From Topomyia yanbarensis (taxonomy: Eukaryota > Arthropoda > Insecta > Diptera > Culicidae), in assembly GCF_030247195.1 (NCBI RefSeq), contig NC_080672.1:189899471-189963470 (forward strand): DNA of 64,000 bases, written 5' to 3'. The stretch's first letter is position 1; each line of letters starts with the position of its first letter. Shown one piece after another: positions 56,242 through 64,000 of this stretch. The notes beneath the pieces are model-generated. The model was not told the origin of the DNA. It saw only the letters and a program-made list of their open reading frames with translations, and made no database searches. Position numbers and translations under genes: made by a program.

Positions 56242-56975
56242 ATCAATTTATCGACAAAAAATCGAATTGAAGTTTTGTTACTACAAGCATCCGAAAGTGG
56301 CTTGCCAAGAGCGTTGGATGGTAAGTGAGCCACTTGTGAACAATACCGTCGCTTTCACGTGGAATGGCACAAAATCAAAAGTTATTTGTGATTTGTAGAC
56401 AGGTTAGTGTAATGATTCAATTTACAAAATTCGAACGTTTTCTAACGTTTCGATATATGCTCCGTTTCAAAAATTTCGGCCAGAATGTTGCCTGTTTTTC
56501 TAAAAGTGAAAATCTGCTATTGTACTGAATGAAAACCTTCGATTTTTGCGCTGATTGGAAATAGTTGTGACTAGTTGTGTAGAATGTTCAAATACTGAAA
56601 ATAACAGATTTTGTGAAAGCAGTGGTTGGTCCATACAATTCGATTCCAAGCGAGCCAGACTAGTTTTCGTTGGAAGGTCCATCTCTGACAATTGAAATAA
56701 ACTATTTTATTTTGAATTCAACTACAACTTCCTTGAAAACAGCACAGCTAAAAAACTTTTGGAAAAAACGCGCAAACCTAAATTTTCCACTATAATCAAA
56801 ACTAGTGCCCCCACCGCACAGCATCATCAAGATTGATAGTTATTCAAGCCGGGAGGAAAGGGGGAGGGAGGTTGTAAGGCAATGGAAAATTTCATGTATA
56901 ATAATAATACTTTATAATTGGCTGGTCCTGAAAACAACTTGTTGGTTTATGGTTTATTTTGGGACACAATTTAGG

Positions 56976-57451
56976 CCCGCTCGATTTCTGAGAGCTGTGA
57001 ATTTTTCGCAGGGCGACAGTTTCTGTTCGGTAGCGATGAGGCTTCTTAACGCCAACCGTGACTGGGGCACTTTTACACGGCCTTCGTTGCCAACCAGCTC
57101 CATGTCAAGGACGACGTCTCTGTACAGCCAGCATCACTGCCATGAAAGGCAAAACATTGATTTTGAACCGAATGATTAGAAGCTGTATTTAGTTACAAAA
57201 TGTCGATTTTCTGAATGATATGATATTAAATCATCCCACAAGATGCAAAACGTCGTGTGGAATGCTTGAATATCGAGCATAGTGCCGAACATAATTCTTT
57301 GTTTGGGGATTTATAGCTATAACGCCCCATATATGTCGGTCGCTGTCAAACTCCATATAATAGTATAGGGTTGCCAGGGGGCTGTTGTCAACTGCTTGCG
57401 GGGAGCCTTTCCTCCGGTGGACTTATGAGCGGTCTGTTTGGTACAGGCCAT
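56976..57451 (-). pseudogene. Histone H3 pseudogene (copy 2), split by a 298-bp insertion
   Basis: The minus-strand frame from 57451 reads MACTKQTAHKSTGGKAPRKQ, the H3 tail with R-to-C and R-to-H changes, to about 57389. The next H3 codons (ATKA...) resume at 57090 and continue in shifted frames (TVALR) to about 56976. The 298 bp between are unrelated to histone. The early stop of copy 1 is absent here, so the two copies decayed partly separately after duplication. Confidence 0.85.
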
Positions 57452-57452
57452 G

Positions 57453-57834
57453 TAGCGAAAAATGCTGATCTGCTACTTCTCTGATGCTGGTAGTAGGACG
57501 ACGGTTAAACGCTCGTTTGCGTGCCTTTATTCATAAAAGTTCAACAATATTTTCAAAGAATGTTGCAAATTGTCAACTTGATAATTCCAAAAATACTCCA
57601 AATAAACTATGAATGTGCAAAAGACGACAAAATCGCATAGAAATTGCTTATTCCAGAGCAGAATTTACCGGTCTAAAGTGTATTCTACTTCACTCCGGTT
57701 ATGTCTCTGACATTACCCACCCATCTTTTTTTTAATATTATTTTATGAATTGTAATCTAATATTTTTGAATTGTATACGAAATCAAAAAGACGAATGACC
57801 CTTGTGGTGAAAGCCTCAATAAACAAACAACATA
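57453..57834. repeat. Dispersed repeat and SINE tail
   Basis: About 57660-57732 matches 11565-11620 (GTGTATTCTACTTCACT...). About 57769-57832 (GACGAATGACCCTTGTGG ... AATAAACAAACAACATA) resembles the 3' tail of the Feilai-like SINE at 7795-7850. The duplicated segment begins directly after. Confidence 0.55.
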
Positions 57835-59195
57835 CAATTTAATTTACTGTCGAAAATTTTTCTGAGTTTTAGTATTTTTGGGAGAAAAAATCTGGGTTTT
57901 GGTTCCTTCTAAAGAAAAGTTTTCTGGCATTTGGTACTTTCTGGAAATAATCAGTTTTCAGAGATATGCTATTTTCTGGAAAATATATTTCTGGGAAAAA
58001 ATTTCAGGTTCAGCAATTTATTTTCTGGTTTTCGGGGAAATGTTATAAAATCGATTAAACAATATAGTTTAATCGTATTTTTTTTGGCTGCATGTAGCTT
58101 TTAAATGGTTTACAATTGGCGATGTGCGGCAAAACTAACATTAGTTATGCGACACATATGATTAAGCTTATGAACTGGCAAAGTGACACAGTTTGTATTG
58201 TTTTACTCGCTAGTGAGTCGTAGCTTCCAACAAAAACTTCATTTTCTTCTCGGAAAAAGCTTATCAGAGCCAAAATATGAATGAAACGAGTAAGAAGTTA
58301 AGTTTTATTTGAAATTATTCTGAAATTACAGTCATTTGAAACTATTTGGCTCATACATTTCTTCGAAATGTAATTGGGGTATTATGGTGGTTGTAAAAAT
58401 ACTTTCCATAAATAAAGTTTCAACTGGAAACCGATACCCAAGTAGTACCAATGTTAAACTACATACTTTATATTTTGGACTACGTAGGAGATTTTGTTAA
58501 GCATATCAGAGAGAAGGATCGGCGGTGTATGATGCAAAGCTGAAACTTTCCAATTAGCCGATATATTCATTCCTCGCGTGATCCGGAGAGTTTAATAAAT
58601 TTACACCATCTCGTGAAGGTTTAGTTTAACTTTGGAGGAATGGGAAATGATGTTGAGGCGGCTACGATGTTCAACAAAATTACATTTTGGAACCGCACAC
58701 ATGTAGCTCTGCGAATGATATTAGAAACCACTATGTTTTATACCCTTTTCGCAAGATGTTTACTCATTATCTTATACAATGATAGTTTTCCTTCGTTTTC
58801 GTAAGAAATTCTCAACAAATTTAAAGGTATGCTCTATGACTAGTATTTCAAGTAAACCACACATTTCACTCCAAGGAGTTTTCATAGGAGCGGTGGAAAC
58901 CATTCATTGTTATACACGTTTCTGGGAGTGAGTAAAAAAATCAAAGCAATCCAAGAAGATTTTGACTCTTAAGTTTTCACTCCTGATTTTGGCTCCACCT
59001 GTTCACTCCGGTTTGTGATTCTTGTTCTTTCTTCGCTTATAGACCGAACTTAATTTCAAACTTTGCTAACAGTTCTTCAAGATTTGTATGTTCAATTATA
59101 CCAGCAGCAAGTATATATTGAAGCAAGTCTTTGGTTTTTAATATTTTTTAACGAATACATTATTCCAACAATAGTCACGGGGAAACATATTGTTC
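57835..59195. repeat. 1.36-kb duplicated segment, copy 2
   Basis: Direct-orientation partner of 51579-52937; the start points are 6256 bp apart. The homology stops sharply on both sides. The left edge abuts the SINE tail. Confidence 0.85.
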
Positions 59196-59873
59196 TGAAC
59201 CATAGTTCTAGTGAAAATCAATCATAAATCCATCTCTAATTTCGGATGAATTCGGCAAGGGGCAAATCTTGCTATAAATGCTTACTATAAAATAATTAGT
59301 GTCAGCATGTTTAACTAACAGTAGGAACAAATTTTGGGTGAATGTCTCTATCTATGTGGCTATCGTATCGAACAATTGGATTCTAAATTCAGCAGTTTTT
59401 TTGCACAAGAGATATTTTCGCAAAATATTAGGAATGCTAGAATATGAGTAAGCAAAACATTTTCACTAAGATCTTGGGGTCGGATATTTAGGATAACTCG
59501 ATAAAAACACAAAAGACATAAATTCCATATCAGCATTTGAATAGGGCTAAAAAGTTTTGTAAACAAACTTTTGTTTTGCTGATTTCTTTTAATTTGTTAT
59601 AATTTCAACACAAAAGACATTGGAAATTGATTCTACCAAGGGTAAAGATGCTAATTCATGTGTATCTTTCATGAAATTCAACTCGATAGCGGAATAATGA
59701 GCGAAATAAGTTTGTTCACAAAATCTCATTAGCCCTTTTGAAGAATTGATATTAAATTCATATGGAGGCATGGAAAGGTATAATTGTTTATGAAAACCCA
59801 ATCTAACAGATTTTTTACTGCTTCTCGAAAGCCAAATTGTTAGAGCTTTAGATAATGATGCAAATTGTCCTAC
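59196..59873. other. Intronic or downstream sequence of the fat facets fragment
   Basis: Non-coding and AT-rich. It starts with a splice donor of the fat facets exon (minus strand, GTAGGA at 59873). No following exon is recognisable here. Confidence 0.5.
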
Positions 59874-60179
59874 CTTACACTTCGTTCGATTGGTGCTGGC
59901 ATCGGTAGTATGCAGTGCTTGCTTTCCGCTAGGGACAGCTGCTCTACACAATTCGTGTGTATCACTGGTGTGTGGTCGCATCTAGTATAAAACAACATGT
60001 AGGCATTCCACCACCTTTTCTGACGTCTATATTGTATTCTTTTCAAATTGTTGTCGTACACTTCACCCATATAATCCCCACCGAAGCATTGGGCTTTCAT
60101 CTCTTCGTCTTCGTTCATTTTGCATTCTGAAACTTCGCCATCATCGAATTTATGCCACTTTTCAGAACCATCTGGTGCT
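59874..60179 (-). CDS. faf: fat facets / USP9X-type deubiquitinase, exon C of visible part
   Basis: A 306-bp exon with acceptor CTAG at 60183-60180 and donor AAG|GTAGGA at 59873. It encodes APDGSEKWHKFDDGEVSECK, the USP block that holds the third catalytic residue (FDD). After that come the diagnostic USP9X/faf sequences DEEMKAQCFGGDYMGEV and YRRQKRWWNAYMLFY, and it ends MPAPIERSV. Codon phase joins exon B exactly (AA|A). The protein removes ubiquitin from substrates; fly faf acts in eye patterning and endocytosis. The next exon should carry the conserved region after ERSVRK, but it is not found to the left. Confidence 0.92.
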
Positions 60180-60236
60180 CTAGAATGAATTAGGAATAAT
60201 ATGATATTACGCAATAATAAAATATCGAAAAAATAC

Positions 60237-60387
60237 TTGTGTAGTATATAGCTGAAATAGTGGCCACCAGATGCTTGTCCGCTATGTACCACGATACCTG
60301 TTAGCTGGTAACGCGTTTCAGTGGAATCATCTGGCCTGCTGTCGTCTATGTCTATCACTTCGCCTTCGATTTTAGCCAACCCCGAAA
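60237..60387 (-). CDS. faf: fat facets / USP9X-type deubiquitinase, exon B (His box)
   Basis: A 151-bp exon. It encodes SGLAKIEGEVIDIDDSRPDD, then YQLTGIVVHSGQASGGHYFS, the USP His box with the catalytic His in GGHY. A 57-bp intron (60180-60236) follows, with donor GTATTT. The Asp-rich segment before YQLTG is shorter than the Ser/Glu-rich linker I recall in vertebrate USP9X. No stop or indel is present, which argues for a functional gene. Confidence 0.92.
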
Positions 60388-60447
60388 CTAGTGAAAAAAC
60401 AAAAGTAAAGTACTTAAATGGTCACGAGGACATCTTTAAATTATCAC

Positions 60448-60601
60448 CTGTATACGGTGCCATATCCAACCAACGAGGAAACTCAAAGTAATCATTAAAT
60501 TTAATCGCACACACTCTCTCGTAGTCATACTCGAATCGCTTAAGTTGAATAGCTAGAACAGGTGGCAGCTTTCGCACACACAACCGTTTTACGGTCACCA
60601 C
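60448..60601 (-). CDS. faf: fat facets / USP9X-type deubiquitinase, exon A
   Basis: A 154-bp exon with acceptor TTTTTTGTGTAG before VVTVKRL and donor CAG|GTGATA at 60447. It encodes [20 protein letters not shown], the conserved QLKRF box of USP domains, and [21 protein letters not shown] 60-bp intron (60388-60447) separates it from exon B, and phase is kept (G|TT). The Cys box and zinc-ribbon that should precede it are not in the window to the right. Confidence 0.92.
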
Positions 60602-61068
60602 CTACACAAAAAACAAGGTCAAAATAAATACAATATTCTTGATAGATAAGGAAGAGTGGGCATAGATGAACCACGGGGATAGGTAAACCACTAAGGATAT
60701 TACGTCAGATTTTAGCGATTATTGGGCACAAGTTATTTGTGTTGTTACCTCCTTTGGTAAACTAACCCCGCACGCATTTGCGATAGCGCCAAACGCTTGT
60801 TGTCCCCTTTCGAAATTATCAAAGTATTTTTTCGTTATAGTGGGGATAGGTGAACCATTATGAATATTGAATACAAATTAAATGATTTTTTGCAAAGACA
60901 AAACAAAAGATAAAAGAATAAACGAATTTTCCATATGTTCTTATAACAGCCAGAAGAATGGTTCAGCTGTCCTCGTGGGGCATACATATTTATAATGTAA
61001 ATTGGAGTATTATTTCGAAAAATTCTGAATGATCATTAGCATTCTTTGATAATGATAAGTCATCGACA
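60602..61068. other. Upstream intron of fat facets (minus strand)
   Basis: No coding frame was seen. A phrase GGGGATAGGT(A/G)AACCA occurs twice (about 60677 and 60843), a small dispersed repeat. Confidence 0.45.
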
Positions 61069-61447
61069 TATGGTCGGTGTTAAGTCAAACGGTAGTCCCG
61101 TAGAACATCCGACCAAGAATTGAGCCACTGGGGTCCTGCTCCCATGTCGTAGGAGGCGACTGAATGTAGGAGACCCTAAGTCAAGGTGTAGTTCCGTGCC
61201 GAGGACTTGATGACTGGAGGGTCTAAAATATGCCAGTCGCGCACGGAGCATTTTGCGTTTTGCCCTTACTGTGTTATGCGAATCTCTGGCACAGTGGACC
61301 ATTATTTTTTTTCGCAAATCGTGGGAATCAAATGATCGTGTCCCATTTAAACCTGATATGGCTCGCTATATGAGTTAACTCGCTTGGTGTCCTCTAGTTG
61401 TTGTGCAATTTATGTTGGAAATGAAATGTACAGTTCTCTAATCGACA

Positions 61448-61666
61448 ATGGTTAGAATAGCACAAATCAATCTCCAGCATAAACGCACAGCAACTATGAT
61501 TTTTTCTCGACTCATGCAGGAAGATAAATCTTTCATAGCATTGGTTCAAGAACCGTATTTCCATAAAGGAAACTTCTATTTTGGAAAGTTACTTAACACT
61601 GCCTTAATTGCTTACAACAACACAAGCATGACTAACCCACGTGAAATGCCTCGTGCTTGCATCTAG
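61448..61666 (+). pseudogene. LOA-like endonuclease N-terminal fragment
   Basis: From ATG 61448 it reads MVRIAQINLQHKRTAT and FIALVQEPYFHKG, the first two AP-endonuclease blocks (Asn and Glu). It stops at 61664-61666. Most of the rest of the endonuclease is missing before RT-linker sequence resumes near 61760, indicating a deletion. Confidence 0.7.
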
Positions 61667-61739
61667 CAAATTCTCTCCAAATCGAATGATTTTCAGATGA
61701 ACTCCTTAAAAACCAGAGATGGTGTTTATGTGACGGACG

Positions 61740-62820
61740 AAAAAAAAGTTCTTAATTGTCTCTTCGACACATTCTTTCCAGGTTGTATCGATCCGAAGCT
61801 GAACAATGTTCACAGATTCATTCTGAAGATTCAGACTCGTGGGCGTTAGCACGCACATTGGTTTTCACTGAATCGGTCAGGTGGGCAGTTGGCAGCTTTG
61901 CTCCATACAAATCACCCGGAAAAGATGGAATACTTCCCGTGCTACTGCAAATGGGCTTCACGATGTTGTTTACAACATTGAGAAAGCCTTCTCGCTCAAG
62001 CAATCTAGGTTGGGTGTATTCCTAGATATTGGAGGTGCTTTTTTGTCCTTCCAGTCTATTCTGGAAGCGACGCGCGGTCATGGGATACCTGGATGTATCT
62101 CGGGTTGGATAAACGCAATGCTTAGTAACCGTATCGTCACTGCGACAGGCTGAGATACTGAAGTTGAGTATTTGCGGTTGTCTTCAGGGCGGCGTTCTGT
62201 CAGCTTTGTTATGGATCTTGGTAGCCGACGGCTTGTTGAAGAAACTCAATGAGCTTGGAATTCCAACCTACGGGTTTACCAAATACTAATTACTGGATTT
62301 TGCATCGGAACAATCTTTGACTTAAAGCAACAGACATTAAGAGCTGTCGAACAGTGGTGCCGACAAGTTAAATTATCAGTTAACCCAAACAAAACTTCAA
62401 TGGTTCTTTTCGCGAAGAAGCAAATAACAACCGGGGTTCATCCCTTGCAGTTCTTTGATTCTGAGCTACTGTGTGCCGATCAAGTCAAATACGTTGGAGT
62501 CATATTGGATTCCAAACTGAATTGGTCTGCTCACATTGAGTTCAGAGTCAAGAAAGCGTGCATGGCCTTCGGGCAGTGCAGACGAACTTTTGGAAAGACC
62601 TGGGGTTTCAAACCTAAATACATCTATTGGATTTACACGGCAATTGTACGTCCAATACTGTCATACGGATGTCTTGTGTGGTGGCATAGGGGAGAGGTGA
62701 TGATGGTCCAGTCAAAGCTAAACCATCTGCAAAGAATGGCGCTCATGGCGTTGACTGGTACTTTCACCACGACTCCGACTGCTGCTCTTGAGGCAAGAAG
62801 CACTATTATGTGCATATAGA
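61740..62820 (+). pseudogene. LOA-like reverse transcriptase, multiply broken
   Basis: Blocks seen in different frames are VGSFAPYKSPGKDGILPVLL, RLGVFLDIGGAFLSF (the Asp after GAF is replaced by Leu), LQGGVLSALLWILVADGLL, then thumb sequence VLFAKKQITTGVHPLQFF and VGVILDSKLNWSAHIEF up to SYGCLVWWHRGE. The ADD box is destroyed (TAA and TGA near 62288-62325). A segment between the fingers and the catalytic Asp is missing. Confidence 0.75.
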
Positions 62821-63019
62821 TTGCAGGTTACTGTGCTTTGGAACAGTAACCACGTTGATCTTGCTACCAGTCATACACAATTGTGGTCACAAATTATTAC
62901 ATGGGGTGAAGATATTCTTGCTCCTAGTGATATTACACTCACATGTAGTTTTACTTACAGGACATTCCATCTGAAGATTTCCTCTCGAGAGGAGTGGTTG
63001 TCTGGCTATATGGAAAGAC

Positions 63020-63470
63020 AACAACAAACGCAAGTGGTCTGTTACACTGACGGTTCTCTGATGGAGGAACGTACTGGTGCTGATGTCTACTGTCGTGAAA
63101 TGAGATTGGAACAATCTCACTCACTAGGTAGATACTGCACTGTATCCCAAGCAGAAATCTTTGCGATTATGTGCGGGGTGCAATCGGCCCTTCAACTAAG
63201 TATGTCCGGCAGTTATAAACTTCTGCTCCGATAGTCAGGCTGCAATCAAGGCCCTTAGCTCAGACAAATCACGGTTCAAGCTAGTGATCGCGTGCCGAAC
63301 CCAAATCGAAGAACTAAATATTGTCAACACTATCTACCTTGTCTGGGTTCCCGGACATTGCGGTATTACTGGAAATAAATGAGCTGACGAATTAGCCAGG
63401 GCAGGTTCAGCGATTGACTTTGTTGGTCCTGAGCCCGCGCTGCCAATTTCGACAAGTTGGATAAGGGAAA
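63020..63470 (+). pseudogene. LOA-like RNase H, broken
   Basis: VVCYTDGSLMEERTGADVY and SQAEIFAIMCGVQSAL are in one frame to 63234. SDSQAAIKALSSDKS and YLVWVPGHCGITGNK follow in another frame. A TGA then interrupts before ADELARAG. All four acidic positions can still be seen, but the frame is lost twice. Confidence 0.75.
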
Positions 63471-63951
63471 AATACGGTCCTGGGCTTGTTAATCCGACTA
63501 CGAAACCTCATATCATCTGATATGCAACTGTCCAGCGGTAGCGCAATTGCGATTTCGAGTTTTCGGGCGTCCTTATATAGACGAAACCATGTTTGGGTGA
63601 CTGAAAGTCAGGGACATACTAAAGTTTCTTATCCAATGTGGTAAAGAGCTTTACCCAAGTAGCATTTCTGCTTTTATAGCACACTACAAGTGAATTCTAT
63701 GTTTTAAGAAGGGCTTCAAGATTGCCGTAAAACCACAATTGTTACTAGGGTAGGCTTATTCGCAGGCAAGTTGAACTATTTGTGAGTTTAACTTACCTGT
63801 TGTTTATTATTGTTTTTGTGCTGTTATTTTTCCCACCCTTCCAATTCTATTTTCCCACACCTCCTTGTCCTTTCCTTCCGCTCAGGAATCCCCAACTACA
63901 TACGGGGAATGCGTCATTTAAGCCAATATATTCTGATTCCTGATTACTGAT

Positions 63952-64000
63952 GGTCGGTGTTAAGTCAAACAGGACTAAGTAGAACATGTTGATTTTGAGA
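63952..64000 (+). mobile_element. Start of a second LOA-like copy, cut by the window edge
   Basis: TGGTCGGTGTTAAGTCAAAC repeats the 5' terminus at 61069. The following sequence keeps GTAGAACAT in register with some divergence, which favours a tandem copy over a simple target duplication. Confidence 0.5.

Larger units (their letters stand above)
54274..57452. repeat. Tandem duplication of a decayed histone unit
   Basis: The sequence from 54274 (TTTACTAGGCGCATTC) repeats from 55791, a period of about 1517 bp, with an H2B relic, a stem-loop and an H3 relic in each unit. Intergenic blocks such as TCTAACGTTTCGAT and TTTTTGCGCTGATTGGAAAT match at equal spacing. A more diverged version of these blocks lies at 53395-53600, upstream of the H4 relic. 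Confidence 0.85.
61069..63951 (+). mobile_element. Decayed LOA-like non-LTR retrotransposon
   Basis: Pieces of endonuclease, RT and RNase H occur in the right order but in several frames. RNase H after an R1/I-like RT, with the opening phrase IAQINLQHKRTAT, fits the LOA group (Lian-like in mosquitoes); LOA versus I is not settled. The 5' terminus begins GGTCGGTGTTAAGTCAAAC after 61069. The same phrase recurs at 63953, immediately after the 3' end, so a second copy seems to follow head to tail. No poly(A) is present at the junction. Confidence 0.75.

Noticed and set aside
1..64000. CRISPR array, bacterial operon, or endogenous viral element
   Set aside because: No regularly spaced direct repeats with unique spacers, no operon-like gene packing, and all reverse transcriptases belong to non-LTR retrotransposons; no capsid, envelope or viral polymerase features were seen.

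Overview
This window looks like repeat-dominated nuclear DNA from a culicine mosquito, most likely Aedes-like. The reasons are the density of nested transposable elements, a Feilai-like tRNA-derived SINE, I, CR1 and LOA-type non-LTR retrotransposons, AT-rich MITEs, and 57-60 bp introns in the one real host gene. The species call is inference. Nothing prokaryotic, viral or CRISPR-like is visible.

Layout. 1-5770: a nearly complete I-type LINE (ORF1 cut by the window edge; ORF2 with endonuclease, RT and, after one in-frame TGA, RNase H). 5770-10200: small repeats (110-bp tandem repeat, TA-flanked MITEs, a Feilai-like SINE, a minus-strand LINE RT fragment). 10200-32900: mostly non-coding, with many terminal-inverted-repeat elements: an hAT-type MITE with an 8-bp target duplication, a pogo-like element, a TTAA-flanked foldback, and two copies of a roughly 1-kb TIR family, one carrying a nested insertion. 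It also holds AT-rich simple repeats and a tRNA-like sequence. 33263-37590: a CR1-like LINE with a PHD-type ORF1 and an ORF2 broken by one stop and one frameshift. 38150-40950: dispersed repeats. 41060-50090: a GATCGCG-rich tandem repeat interrupted by two long-TIR elements and a SINE-like repeat; their target duplications let the insertion order be read. 51579-59195: two copies of a 1.36-kb segment flanking a decayed histone island (H4, H2B twice, H3 twice) that still has histone 3' stem-loops. 59874-60601: three minus-strand exons of the deubiquitinase fat facets (USP9X orthologue). 61069-64000: a decayed LOA-like LINE followed by what looks like the start of a second copy, head to tail.

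The only gene that looks functional is the fat facets fragment. Its earlier and later exons are not visible, so either it has very large introns and most of this window is intronic or flanking, or the fragment has been rearranged. No new multi-gene system was found. The most informative signals are the nested long-TIR hAT-like elements with readable target duplications, the histone pseudogene island, and an intron-like structure inside a TA-flanked element.
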